Source of the DNA: a virus | Virus record (IMG/VR): IMGVR_UViG_3300042509_002293 | Coordinates: 1 to 64,000 of that record | DNA: 64,000 bases | Reading direction: 5' to 3' (one strand) | Shown: positions 45,001 to 51,240 of the stretch, piece after piece | Layout of the letters: each line of letters begins with the position of its first letter | How positions within the stretch are numbered: the stretch's first letter is position 1 | Program-made: the position numbers and the translations under genes | Notes under the pieces: generated by a model | The model's input: the letters and a program-made list of their open reading frames with translations, nothing else | Told to the model about the DNA's origin: nothing | Databases searched by the model: none

Positions 45001-45576
45001 ATGGCTGGCGGGTCGATGCCCAGGTCGATTGCTGGAGTCGTCGTCCTGGACGGAGGCTCCGGGTACGATCCTCGCGATCCCCCGAGTGTTCAGATCACCG
45101 AAGGCACCGAGAACATTGTCGACACCGAACTCGGCGAAGCCATCAACAAGGCACTCAGGGCAATCCCTTTCTCGTCCCTGATGGACTGGACTTCTGCCGT
45201 GGCCGAGTACGCTCGGGCCCCAGGAGACGCCCCGCCAGGGTACGTCGGTGAGCTTTCAAGTGCGTTCCGTTCGTGCGAGTCCGCGACCTCGTTCTCCGAA
45301 AGGCTCCAAGTCGCAACGCTCGGCGACCTCAAGATCGACACGTTTGCTTTCTTTGAGAGCATCCACTCAGTCAACACGCTGACCGGTCGCCCATACAACT
45401 TTGCCAGCTACAGTTCCCCACCCTCGCTGAGCGTCATCGGGGGCTGCTACACGCCCGCTGTTGTCTCGGCCACGCTCGCATCGTGGTCGGCCGTGGAGAT
45501 GGTCGACGATTATGCTCCTTCCGGCTGGTACAACCCGTGGAACGAATCGTATTTTGTCGCGAAAAGGGTGTCCTGA
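39076..45576 (+). CDS. Very large tail protein with RCC1-like and GGSGY repeats
   Basis: About 2166 residues; I chose the GTG at 39076, with CGGAG nine bases upstream. The N-terminal part has RCC1-like blades (SYAIDSSGQLWAWGDG, HTVAVTTDGDVYTWGGNSYG, later LYWCGAEHIGYSNGT), suggesting a beta-propeller. Much of the rest carries 'VVSGGQGYENG', 'DVIDGGSGY' and 'VNRGAGYLSPPLVYF' elements, a recurrent GGxGYxxPPxVxF unit. A Pro-rich linker (PPPPPTGWQPPPPP) sits at about residue 960. It is probably a receptor-binding or tail tip protein; the family as a whole is not recognised. Beta content is very high throughout. Confidence 0.65.
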   Translation: MGSPDRGCHSPRAYTWGEGASASSTYGRYRGSWPYRQGSYLPGFFGDFRDPPIAGDCQIPPSMQGDWIDFSSTGWTSYAIDSSGQLWAWGDGPLGDGTLYGSMHPIRIPGGPWKSVSTCGPHTVAVTTDGDVYTWGGNSYGELGNGTARAPESWSPRLMLNSSIEYVRTGPGTEFNPSFNLNSPQIVKANQDDPGGGAILRVNREFFIERFTNISASGISFGELFSLPVLSVEGSPVIEPAELAPNVSLRVLRVEVVSGGQGYENGAAVVFSPNAAGIAATGRVVVYGGAVLYVLVDYREEPVLYDKMPTATIVGSGGGAVVQVVATGRMTGIDLRSKGRYQASGLSVAWKLLGRDHSTVVSQGDTSGAFLPFVVARITGIDVIDGGSGYTCPSGLPLKVHCSGVEVGECVLSPSGVASVTPSTVQAADRSLGELSPFSVGIYQSGASLTYKYPPKGAELRFTGSGLAVPLEISLSSAPFATSLDAEAVNYPDEKSKASVNKVFVVHSKGSFSIDVAGRNVREESKVEIWVPYEGEPNPEVPKAYLTFQDGYPEIELVVWFDYPQWSARLTESIYGVTSRPYVVVRQSEEQYGPGTRPSTVLPLPVAAVDPTGFPSAIPHAPYNRPLNPSRGGLLLWGQRAYDQRPLTGGQCFWLGPGITVSDYATSEGDRCYEVVDNVYGGDVLGLVRGVPATLTGAEARTHHQTSRLLTGYGVTVYTYLGGQRYSWPDFQTQSVYPERRSVISNLGESWEGPPTLPPQVTAVYDDAGTYGDRVSIACSVGTQGRSVGLSFSISDPGSGYREEPSVVFTTLALSPTRISSISGVDKAVAVYGRTTLLKDGVLYWCGAEHIGYSNGTVASLISTTPTRQGYSLRVYSNGLLGGMPWNLIDYWAPNPPDETYILNMLTQAFLPQARTSGCDATPRQGDGHSDSYVSPGPVDVGPPSPLTGVPIFWPPEGYVPPPPPTGWQPPPPPLGDPPPGSIVVPRGVYAGSSQIFDVPNKNDRVVVPVDYSDRESIFGVKKSSYPVAETLFGSHFSVPDLPAGFYGVLDSPGYVRDIIQTSPWGFHAIGQDGGKWIVGSGPGPGRFWPVQRKTIFAPEGAVSVSRTWSLEDKQAKLQLIVNNEVCREQQIQWKALKAEENNEDVQFSWRDFGDVVADSPQELALLFPAYPAGFRPGGLVKLRISGGSKVTIWPASSGTPSVATYDYESCPNKYFEWKRFYRDGENKNPVGAGGVTLLPLAIPTAEIPEGGVILRAVAGRIPGEYYEPTCEGEDTGPGSTFWEGPTATTIGHFYTPKSHTWSTSFWWEHHDAPIYEIPTEVDLPSINYLGAYAGGLYLTQPLAIGQMGYLGQIGYVNGDGIYVSQPWTSPALPKDVVLSSLIETKTYVTQLPTVVLVSPSGATVTGQWVARPTSGSGIAPYKISNVVDAAGKSLSTQVQNGSTSLAVTSQGSTVLLGSGQEVPSAYQRSFQKLGRSFGLSGGSIYTTESIRPRATQNVAVQVVNPGYGYTDVPEVRASHQPDSSIARVTPQFSGSVVSVGVIKGGSGFQFPPRVAFANGFASAEAVIEGPIGRVVVVNRGAGYLSPPLVYFDGPGIPAKAVAVLGPGGSVQSVTIIDGGRYRQPPVVQLIPTNFWGEGAIGAAAEAHIDGRVLYATVSSGGQYDSPPLVFAVRQIPLTETSFTDDDQDYRDYRNGLITLQEYHARPGVCVLEARVEGTVTDIDVNSGGNWYSDWYWNDTAKVENSPTTEGLAIHPLVCDDPYKSSLLPLGTLSANFPYPGGPVSKGNIYSGRVYRRRPEFPLVNSQTFFVEMVNCARNRARGLRSQVPVSPWQWVNGSIHVKDISGKSLKTAVSHTEITLPGGSKAKLSDIPMTQRWYKLLDVLGTGAEISESGRILSISAQGGGYTDAVCLQLVSARPPAYGAYATTEVDSSGSVSGVSLDSGGFGYLNPVAFVYGGRRMPGVPYRQAKLGIVMAGGSMPRSIAGVVVLDGGSGYDPRDPPSVQITEGTENIVDTELGEAINKALRAIPFSSLMDWTSAVAEYARAPGDAPPGYVGELSSAFRSCESATSFSERLQVATLGDLKIDTFAFFESIHSVNTLTGRPYNFASYSSPPSLSVIGGCYTPAVVSATLASWSAVEMVDDYAPSGWYNPWNESYFVAKRVS

Positions 45577-45851
45577 TGCACGACCACCACTTCCACATCG
45601 GGCTGAACAACGAAAAGTGGCTCTGGCGGTACTCGCCCCTCAAGGGCGGCGCCGACGGGTGGACCGAGTACGCCAAGCGTAAGGTCCTCATCCACTCGAA
45701 GCTCAAGGGCCGCCAACGCCTCGAATGCGAACTCCACGAAGGGCTCCATGCAACTCTCGGTCCAACCGTCAGCGAGTCTTGCGTCGAGCAGGCCGCCAAG
45801 GACCTCGCCAAGATCCTCCACTCGCTCGGATACAGGCTGCATGAGTCTTAG
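45576..45851 (+). CDS. Small HExxH metallopeptidase-like protein
   Basis: 91 residues from the ATG at 45576. It has LECELHEGLHATLGP with H54-E55-x-x-H58, a zinc peptidase signature, in the minimal context found in small phage proteins with IHSKLKGRQRLE before and LAKILHSLGYRLH after. An upstream HDHHFHIG stretch adds more His. It could be a metallopeptidase or a zinc-binding protein; it is shorter than characterised peptidases. It begins right on the stop of the giant tail gene. Confidence 0.55.
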   Translation: MHDHHFHIGLNNEKWLWRYSPLKGGADGWTEYAKRKVLIHSKLKGRQRLECELHEGLHATLGPTVSESCVEQAAKDLAKILHSLGYRLHES

Positions 45852-45909
45852 TCTGGAAAAGATAACCCCGCCCTGCTACAGTGGTCTCACCCAGTCACGG
45901 AGGCGAGGC

Positions 45910-46407
45910 ATGCGAGACGGCGACGAGTTCCTGGAGGAACTGAAGGAGGAGTTGGTCCGCGAGGACCTCCGCCCCGGGATCTTTGACCTGAACCCGAAGG
46001 ACGCCGTGGGGGCCACGAAGCTCCCGCTCCACCTCTGGCCGATGACGGCCACGGCGATGGGCTCGATCGCGATGCTCAACGGGGCCCTGAAGTACGGACG
46101 ATCCAACTGGAGGGTCGCCGGAGTCCGGGCAAGCATCTACGTCGACGCCTGCCAGCGTCACCTCGCCGCGTGGTTCGAGGGCCACGAGGCCGACGAGGAG
46201 GGCGTCCCCCACCTCGCCAGCGCCCTGGCCTGCATCGCGATCGTGATCGACGCCCAGGCCGCCGGAAAGCTTCGCGATGACCGACAGGTCCAGGGCGGGT
46301 ATCGCGAACTCGTGGCGTCCCTGACTCCGCACGTCTCGCGGCTCAAGGAACGACACGAAGCTCGCGGCCCGCGACACTGGACCATCGCTGACAACAGCCA
46401 GCCGTGA
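45910..46407 (+). CDS. dATP/dGTP diphosphohydrolase-like (DUF5664)
   Basis: 165 residues. LNPKDAVGATKLPLHLWPMT, GALKYGRSNWRVAGVRASIY, VDACQRHLAAWFEGHEADEE and HLASALACIAIVIDAQAAGK form the DUF5664 signature, related to the MazZ dATP/dGTP diphosphohydrolases of phages. The conserved Lys/Asp/Glu clusters that bind Mg2+ are present. It would remove dATP or dGTP from the pool. No PurZ is seen in this window, so the aminoadenine genome known from MazZ phages cannot be claimed. Confidence 0.75.
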   Translation: MRDGDEFLEELKEELVREDLRPGIFDLNPKDAVGATKLPLHLWPMTATAMGSIAMLNGALKYGRSNWRVAGVRASIYVDACQRHLAAWFEGHEADEEGVPHLASALACIAIVIDAQAAGKLRDDRQVQGGYRELVASLTPHVSRLKERHEARGPRHWTIADNSQP

Positions 46408-46428
46408 GAGGCGGCCACTCGCCCTCGC

Positions 46429-47334
46429 CTACCCCGAGTGGTCGCCCCCGGCTGGCCTGTTGTCGCGGTGAAGCGACGGCAGGACGTGGCAGGGCGGAGT
46501 TCCCAGGTCTGCATAGCGAGGATCTAGGTATGCCCTCGTGACGCGTGGGCTACTGTGATCAAGCAGGAGGGTGGCATTGCCTCCCCGGGCAGCGAAGTGT
46601 GACGCCGCGCAGCGTCTCAGTTGATGAAATTTCGCTCGCCGACCTCCGGGAAGTCCGGCCGCCTGGACGATATCGCCGAACCGCTTCCAGATGTGCGCGT
46701 AGCAGCGGTCCCACTTGAAGATCAGGTCCGTCGGTGACTTCCCTCGGCACATCGCGTCGACGAGTTCGCACGTCTCGTCGGTGAGCGTGTAGAGCCGGTC
46801 CCGTTTCCCGCCCTTGCGGTGCTCGGCCTTCACGAGGAGCCTCGGGCTGCTCCAGTCCTCGACGCGAGCGGCGAAGATCGCGCCGCACCGTTCTGCGGTC
46901 TCGTAGAGCACACAGATCAGGGTCCGCCAAAAGAGCCCCGCCGGAATGCCGCTGATCCTCCCCGGCGTCGCCCCGGCGACCAGGGCGAGATGCTGGAGTT
47001 CTGCGACGGACCAGCATGACGGAACCCGTTCGGGGAGACGGGCGGAGGGGGGCACGCACGGCGCGGTGGGGACGATGCCGCGATCACGAGCGAACCGCCA
47101 GAGCGAACACAACTGATTGCGTTCTTTCTCGCTCGTGTAGGGGCTCCTCTCCCTCGATCGCTTGTCGAGGAACCTCGACAGCACGAGGTCGTCAAAGTCA
47201 GCCGTCGTCGCCGGCCTGCCGAGGAATTTGTCGAAAGTCCTCAGTGTGCAGTGGTAGAGCCGGGTGGTGTTCTCAGATCGGCCCCGCAGACGAAGCGGGC
47301 GGAAGTGTTCCTCGAATAACTCGTTGAGTTTCAT
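46429..47334 (-). CDS. int: Tyrosine integrase
   Basis: 301 residues on the minus strand. The start at 47334 has TTTTGGAGG upstream; the frame continues further but only with shadow sequence. Residues 1-90 form the SAM-like core-binding domain (MKLNELFEEHFRPLRLRGRS, ENTTRLYHCTLRTFDKFLGR). The catalytic part shows Arg I (LYETAERCGAIF), Lys (KAEHRKGGKRDR), the HxxR box (HQLRRCAASH), His in LLLDHSSPRVT and the Tyr in RAYLDPR. It integrates the phage into the host chromosome, so the phage is or was temperate. No att core can be identified. Confidence 0.9.
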   Translation of the reverse strand: MKLNELFEEHFRPLRLRGRSENTTRLYHCTLRTFDKFLGRPATTADFDDLVLSRFLDKRSRERSPYTSEKERNQLCSLWRFARDRGIVPTAPCVPPSARLPERVPSCWSVAELQHLALVAGATPGRISGIPAGLFWRTLICVLYETAERCGAIFAARVEDWSSPRLLVKAEHRKGGKRDRLYTLTDETCELVDAMCRGKSPTDLIFKWDRCYAHIWKRFGDIVQAAGLPGGRRAKFHQLRRCAASHFAARGGNATLLLDHSSPRVTRAYLDPRYADLGTPPCHVLPSLHRDNRPAGGDHSG

Positions 47335-47444
47335 TGTGCGTACCTCCAAAAGGAAAAGGGGGAGAATACGCGTCCTTGCGGTGAGAACATCCCTGCGTTG
47401 GGGGGCCCTGACCAAGCGTGCCGAGTGACGGTGCCGTTTTACCG

Positions 47445-47732
47445 CTACGACCGACACCCGCGACGGTCTCCTTTCACGGCTACTCGAATGTCTTCTCCGA
47501 TCGCGAGCGCGGCGTACTCGATCGTGTTCATCGGCGGCTCGTCGCGGCTCCCGTCGAACATGAGAACGAGGTGATACGGGATCACCTCCCGGACGATCTT
47601 CCGCACAGCCTCGTTGCCGACGACGCGTCCAACTCTGGACTCGACGATCTCGGCGATTCGCTCGACGTCCTTGTCGAAGTCTCTGAGTGGATGCGTCTCG
47701 GTTTCTTTGACGTCATCCCAGAAGGGCTTCAT
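47445..47732 (-). CDS. Small protein upstream of integrase
   Basis: 95 residues on the minus strand, ahead of the integrase and in the same direction. MKPFWDDVKETETHPLRDFD, VERIAEIVESRVGRVVGNEA, YHLVLMFDGSRDEPPMNTIE. It is mixed alpha/beta with a hydrophobic centre. Position and direction suggest a partner or regulator of the integrase, but no excisionase-like helix-turn-helix is visible. Confidence 0.5.
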   Translation of the reverse strand: MKPFWDDVKETETHPLRDFDKDVERIAEIVESRVGRVVGNEAVRKIVREVIPYHLVLMFDGSRDEPPMNTIEYAALAIGEDIRVAVKGDRRGCRS

Positions 47733-47824
47733 GGCAGAGCCTCACGCCTGAGTGTTTTTTGCGTCGAGAGAAGTTCCCGCCGCCGTCTCAATACTGGTGT
47801 CCCCGCCACTTGAATGTCAAGCCT

Positions 47825-47857
47825 GGGGGTTCCGGAAGGTCCGGAACCCCCGGTTTT
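47825..47857 (+). terminator. Hairpin terminator or operator in the divergent region
   Basis: GGGGGTTCCGGA (47825-47836) and TCCGGAACCCCC (47840-47851) form a perfect 12-bp stem with a three-base loop, followed by GG and TTTT. On the plus strand this reads as an intrinsic terminator. It lies in the divergent region between the minus-strand integrase operon and the plus-strand regulator at 47891, so it may instead be an operator. Nothing upstream on the plus strand seems to need a terminator here. Confidence 0.55.
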
Positions 47858-47890
47858 AGCCCGGAAAGTACGGACAGACGGAGGTTTCCC

Positions 47891-48334
47891 GTGCCAAAGG
47901 ACAGAATCGTGTCGATCGGCGAGGCGGCGGCCCTCAGGGGGCTGACGGAGGAGGCCATCATCAAGGCGATTGCCTCCGGGAGGCTCTTCGTCCACCAGTT
48001 GTCCGGGAAGGGGTACATGCTCTCGGAGAGGCAGGTCCTCGGGCGGAGTTTCGACAAGCAGGAATTCCAGCGAATGTGCCGGCAGTACGTCTCGGTTCCC
48101 GAGGCCTGCAACATCGTCTGGAAGACCGACGCGGCCGTCATGCGGGACATCCGCAAGGGGAGGATCAAGGGATTCCGGCTCAACAGCCGGTGCTGGGCGG
48201 TCCTCAAGGCCAGCGCCGAGGACGAGTTCCGCGACTACCTGGAGAACGGGCGTCGCCGGGTCGGCCGGCCCAGGGCCGTCGGCGAGACCCGGTCCCCCCG
48301 GGACCTGAGACGGAAGATTTTGCGGAAACGCTGA
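47891..48334 (+). CDS. DNA-binding regulator with two helix-turn-helix units
   Basis: 147 residues from the GTG at 47891, with GGAGG six bases upstream. Two similar excisionase/MerR-like modules are visible: VSIGEAAALRGLTEEAIIKA (then SGRLFVHQLSGKGYMLSERQ) and VSVPEACNIVWKTDAAVMRD (then KGRIKGFRLNSRCWAVLKAS). The C-terminus is very basic (NGRRRVGRPRAVGETRSPRD). First gene of the rightward operon, divergent from the integrase, so a lysogeny regulator or an excision factor is plausible. Upstream lies a copy of the recurrent GTACGGAC element. Confidence 0.7.
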   Translation: MPKDRIVSIGEAAALRGLTEEAIIKAIASGRLFVHQLSGKGYMLSERQVLGRSFDKQEFQRMCRQYVSVPEACNIVWKTDAAVMRDIRKGRIKGFRLNSRCWAVLKASAEDEFRDYLENGRRRVGRPRAVGETRSPRDLRRKILRKR

Positions 48335-48347
48335 TCTGGGGTACAAT
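48320..48347 (+). promoter_or_regulatory. Promoter for the small HTH gene
   Basis: TTGCGG (48320-48325), a 16-base spacer and TACAAT (48342-48347). Transcription would start about seven bases later, around 48354, immediately before the GTG at 48355, implying a leaderless or nearly leaderless message. It lies at the end of the previous regulator gene. Confidence 0.55.
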
Positions 48348-48354
48348 CGGCACG

Positions 48355-48558
48355 GTGTTGCGAATACTGACCACTGTCGAGGCGGCGGCCGAACTCGGGA
48401 CCAGTCCGTCGAGCATTTCTCGCGCCGCGAGGAGGGCCGACGTCGGGCTGCGTCGCGAGGACGGTCGCCTCGTCGGCATCAGCCGCAGCGACATGGCGAA
48501 GATCAGGAAGCTGCTCCGGTACAAGGCCGGCAACCCCAACTTCGGAAAGAAGAAGTGA
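48355..48558 (+). CDS. Small helix-turn-helix DNA-binding protein
   Basis: 67 residues. VEAAAELGTSPSSISRAARR is a classic helix-turn-helix, followed by GLRREDGRLVGISRSDMAKI. The GTG at 48355 follows the TACAAT box so closely that a leaderless mRNA is likely; no SD is visible. Small transcription factor of the Cro/excisionase size class. The last two bases overlap the deacetylase start. Confidence 0.65.
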   Translation: MLRILTTVEAAAELGTSPSSISRAARRADVGLRREDGRLVGISRSDMAKIRKLLRYKAGNPNFGKKK

Positions 48559-49424
48559 TGCCGCACACCGTGTACTACAGCGACGACTTCTGCCGTGCCA
48601 CCCACGCGTTCGACACGACAAGGAAGTCGAGGTGGGTCGCCGACTCGCTCCGCACTCGTCCGGTGGACGGGGTCTCGCTGGAGGCACCGGCTCCGGCTGC
48701 GGTCGCTGACGTCGAGGCCGTCCACGCCCCGGAGTACGTCGCGGCCATCCGGGACGGCGAGCCCGACGGCGTCGCCAGCAGCAGCGGGCTGGCATGGTGC
48801 GAGTCCATGCTCGGATCGGTTCTGGCAAGCACGGGAGGCATGGTCGCGGCGGTGACGCGGGCCGCCCGGAGCGGCGTCGCCGGCTCGCTGTCGTCCGGCA
48901 TGCACCACGCCCGGCGGAGCCACGGTCTCGGATTCTGCACGTTCAATGGGCTCGTCGTCGCCGCGAGGGCAGCCGAGGCTCTGGGGTACGAGCGGATCCT
49001 GATTCTCGACCTCGACGCCCACGGTGGAGGCGGGACGGCTTCTCTTATTTCCGGAAATGTACGGATAAGCCACCTCGACCTCGTCGTCGACCCGTTCGAC
49101 GTTCACGAAGACTCGATCGACCTGTCCCGGAGAAGCCCGCTCGACTACCTGACCGTGCTCTCGGCCTCCCTGGAGGCCCTCCGCCCGGACTTCGTCATCT
49201 ACAACGCCGGCATGGACGTCGCCGAGGGGGACTGCGGCCCCGGCGGCTTCGACTCGCGGATCATCGCCGCCCGCGAGGTGACGGTCTTCGAGTGGGCTCA
49301 GCGGATCGGGGTGCCCATCTGCTACGGACTCGCCGGCGGGTACGAGTCGCCGACCCGGTCGCGGGAGTCGCTCGTGGCTCACCATCGCTCGACCATCAGG
49401 GCCGCAGAGCGGATCTGCGGCTGA
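48558..49424 (+). CDS. Histone-deacetylase-fold (HDAC/AcuC superfamily) enzyme
   Basis: 288 residues. It has the conserved arginase-deacetylase landmarks: the His pair at 116-117 (SLSSGMHHARR), zinc ligands D153 and H155 (ILDLDAHGGGGTA) and D220 (YNAGMDVAEGD), and a C-terminal GLAGGYES with the catalytic Tyr. It would remove acetyl groups from lysine or an acetylated polyamine. Enzymes of this class are rare in phages. Two GNAT-like domains in the virion cargo proteins make acetylation chemistry a theme. A copy of the GTACGGATAA element lies within it. Confidence 0.8.
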   Translation: MPHTVYYSDDFCRATHAFDTTRKSRWVADSLRTRPVDGVSLEAPAPAAVADVEAVHAPEYVAAIRDGEPDGVASSSGLAWCESMLGSVLASTGGMVAAVTRAARSGVAGSLSSGMHHARRSHGLGFCTFNGLVVAARAAEALGYERILILDLDAHGGGGTASLISGNVRISHLDLVVDPFDVHEDSIDLSRRSPLDYLTVLSASLEALRPDFVIYNAGMDVAEGDCGPGGFDSRIIAAREVTVFEWAQRIGVPICYGLAGGYESPTRSRESLVAHHRSTIRAAERICG

Positions 49425-49447
49425 TCACCAAGGAAGGAGAGTTCGTC

Positions 49448-49675
49448 ATGGAAAAGACGTGTGAACGCTGCGTGTTCTGGACCGCCCCGTCCGGGCCGTC
49501 GCCGTGGCATCAGCCCGGCATGCCTCCGGTCGGCGGGGGGCAGTGCCGCCGAAACGCCCCGATTGCCGTTCCGATGCCTCCGATGGCCGGCATGCCTCCC
49601 CCGGGCACGCACTGGCCGCTCACGGCCCCCACGGACTTCTGCGGAGAGTTCTCCCCGCGAGAGGCCTCGTCGTGA
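49448..49675 (+). CDS. Small Cys/Pro/Met-rich protein
   Basis: 75 residues. MEKTCERCVFWTAPSGPSPW opens with CERCVFW, and GQCRRNAP plus TDFCGEFSP supply further Cys. This 'CxxCxFW...GxCRRxxP...FCGE' pattern is typical of small phage proteins that seem to bind zinc. Between the Cys pairs lies a Pro/Met-rich loop (MPPMAGMPPPGTHW). The role is unknown. Confidence 0.6.
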   Translation: MEKTCERCVFWTAPSGPSPWHQPGMPPVGGGQCRRNAPIAVPMPPMAGMPPPGTHWPLTAPTDFCGEFSPREASS

Positions 49676-50064
49676 GCGGAGTCGACCATCCCTCGCACTA
49701 CAACTCGCACCCCAGCGGCGTCGAGGCGATCGACATCGTCGAGCACCTGCCGTTCAACGTCGGCAACGCTCTGAAGTACGTCTTCAGGCGAGAGCACAAG
49801 GGCCGGGAACGCGAGGACCTGGAGAAGGCCGTCTGGTACCTGAGGCGGGAACTGGAGCGGATCCGCAAGTCTCGCGATTTTGATCGATGGACGCCGACGG
49901 ACGGATACCTGAAGGCGGTCGCGGCCGCGTCGGCCAGGGACCCGTCCCCGGAGATCGGCGAGGTGATCTCGCTGCTCGCCACGTCCAGGTTCGACGAAAG
50001 CCCGGAGGCCGCATCGATCCGAGAGAGCCTCCGCATCCTCTGCCGAATCCTGGAGTCGACATGA
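49672..50064 (+). CDS. DUF3310 protein
   Basis: 130 residues from a GTG that overlaps the previous stop. VDHPSHYNSHPSGVEAIDIV and GNALKYVFRREHKGREREDL, EKAVWYLRRELER form the DUF3310 signature; such proteins are frequent in phage nucleotide-metabolism regions. The C-terminal 50 residues (EIGEVISLLATSRFDESPEA) are an extension to the usual length. The function is not established. Confidence 0.8.
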   Translation: MSGVDHPSHYNSHPSGVEAIDIVEHLPFNVGNALKYVFRREHKGREREDLEKAVWYLRRELERIRKSRDFDRWTPTDGYLKAVAAASARDPSPEIGEVISLLATSRFDESPEAASIRESLRILCRILEST

Positions 50065-50282
50065 GAGACCACGACCGCAACGTCCGCCGTGTCGCCGAGT
50101 GGTTCGCGCTCGCCGTGTTCGTCGCCCTCCCCGTGGCGTCACTCTTCGGCGACGAAGGGCTCAAGGCGTTCACGGTCGCAGCGGCGGCCACCAGCATTGT
50201 CGCCGTGTCGCCGATCTTCTACGAACTCATGGAACTGACGATCGAAACCTCGACTAGAAAGGAATCCGATGATCACGTTTGA
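50061..50282 (+). CDS. Small membrane protein
   Basis: 73 residues with two hydrophobic segments, VAEWFALAVFVALPVASLF and AFTVAAAATSIVAVSPIFYE, flanked by charged ends. It overlaps both neighbours. The function is unknown. Confidence 0.55.
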   Translation: MRDHDRNVRRVAEWFALAVFVALPVASLFGDEGLKAFTVAAAATSIVAVSPIFYELMELTIETSTRKESDDHV

Positions 50283-50580
50283 CGAACTCGTCGACCTCGT
50301 GGAGCGGTGGGCGAGCGACCGGAGGATCGTTCCGAACAGCACCCCCCAGGCCCAGCTTCTCAAGACAGTGAGCGAACTCGGGGAACTCTCCGACGCGACG
50401 CTCAAGGGAGACGAGGCCGAGGTCGTCGACGGAGTCGGGGACGTGCTCGTGACTCTGATCATCTACGCGAAGCTCCAGGGGCTCGACCTCACCCACTGCC
50501 TGAACTCCGCCTACCAGACGATCCGCAACCGGCGGGGCACGCTCACGCCCGAGGGCGTGTTCGTGAAGGAGGGGGCGTGA
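50269..50580 (+). CDS. MazG-like nucleotide pyrophosphohydrolase
   Basis: 103 residues. LLKTVSELGELSDATLKGDE and AEVVDGVGDVLVTLIIYAKL provide the E-x-x-E-L...E...D-x-x-GD set of the MazG superfamily, which hydrolyses nucleoside triphosphates to monophosphates with Mg2+. It would clear nucleotides or the alarmone pool in infected cells. It lies one step upstream of the RNA ligase and shares four bases with it. Confidence 0.85.
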   Translation: MITFDELVDLVERWASDRRIVPNSTPQAQLLKTVSELGELSDATLKGDEAEVVDGVGDVLVTLIIYAKLQGLDLTHCLNSAYQTIRNRRGTLTPEGVFVKEGA

Positions 50581-51164
50581 GGAAGATCATCTCGCTCTTC
50601 CAGCGAAACTACGGCGGCGACCATCTCGTTCGGGGCGAGGTCGTGCCCGGGGCCGAGTGGGTGATTGCCGGAGAGGGCACCCCGACGCGAAAGTACGACG
50701 GGACGTGCTGCCTCATCAGGGACGGCAGGCTCTACAGGCGGTTCGACGCCAAGCGGGGGAAGTCGCCTCCCGGTGGGTTCATTCCGGCCCAGGACCCGGA
50801 CCCCGTGACCGGGCACTGGCCCGGATGGTTGCTCGTCGACTTCGACAACCCGGCCGACCGCTGGCATGCCGTGGCATCGATTGGACGCTCGCTCGTCGGC
50901 ATGGACGGGACCTGGGAACTGTGCGGACCCAAGATCAACGGCAACCCGGAGGGTCTCCTCGAACACCAACTGCTCCGGCACGGATACCCGCTAGACGACT
51001 GCGACGCGAGGGACTACCTGTCCATCCGGGACTACCTCTCAGGCAAGGACATCGAGGGCATCGTCTGGCATCACCCGGACGGCCGCATGGTGAAGATCAA
51101 GAAGCGGGACTTCGGGCTTGACCGTAATACGGATACGAGTACACTCTCGGCCGCTGTCCCGTAG
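50577..51164 (+). CDS. RNA ligase
   Basis: 195 residues from a GTG overlapping the MazG stop. GEGTPTRKYDGTC has the nucleotidyl-transfer motif I, with K39 as the adenylated Lys (KYDG). Later, LYRRFDAKRG and IEGIVWHHPDGRMVKIKKRD give motifs III and IV/V of RNA ligases (covalent nucleotidyltransferase fold, RNA ligase 1/DUF5565 type). It is compact, with little C-terminal extension. The stop codon at 51162 lies inside the first Y-RNA-like module, and the promoter for that array lies in its last 16 codons. RNA repair is the likely job. Confidence 0.85.
   Translation: MRKIISLFQRNYGGDHLVRGEVVPGAEWVIAGEGTPTRKYDGTCCLIRDGRLYRRFDAKRGKSPPGGFIPAQDPDPVTGHWPGWLLVDFDNPADRWHAVASIGRSLVGMDGTWELCGPKINGNPEGLLEHQLLRHGYPLDDCDARDYLSIRDYLSGKDIEGIVWHHPDGRMVKIKKRDFGLDRNTDTSTLSAAVP
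51118..51145 (+). promoter_or_regulatory. Promoter for the Y-RNA-like array
   Basis: TTGACC (51118-51123), a 16-base spacer and TACACT (51140-51145) lie within the end of the RNA ligase gene. The start of transcription would fall near 51152, six bases before the first closing helix of module A (51158). The spacer contains TACGGATACG, a copy of the recurrent element. Confidence 0.6.
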
Positions 51165-51224
51165 TGAAGAGCGCGGTTACTCCACAATTGCTAGGAAAGA
51201 ACACCGCACTCGCTTGTTCTCGGG
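51158..51224 (+). ncRNA. Y-RNA-like module A
   Basis: CCCG (51158-51161) pairs with CGGG (51221-51224), flanking TAGTG (51162-51166) and GTTCT (51216-51220). Inside, GTAG pairs with TTAC (one wobble pair), and GCGGT (51173-51177) pairs with ACCGC (51203-51207). It has no T-arm. The module overlaps the stop of the RNA ligase. The repeated frame TAGTG...GTTCT with a covarying helix is shared with modules B-D. It could be the minimal Ro60-binding unit. Confidence 0.55.
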
Positions 51225-51240
51225 CGATAAATCAATCCAC

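Noticed and set aside
39076-45576. Diversity-generating retroelement in the giant tail gene
   Set aside because: I see no reverse transcriptase, no template repeat and no A-specific variable region in the window.
45910-46407. Evidence that the phage uses 2-aminoadenine (Z) DNA
   Set aside because: A DUF5664 protein alone is not enough; no PurZ or Z-specific polymerase is in the window.
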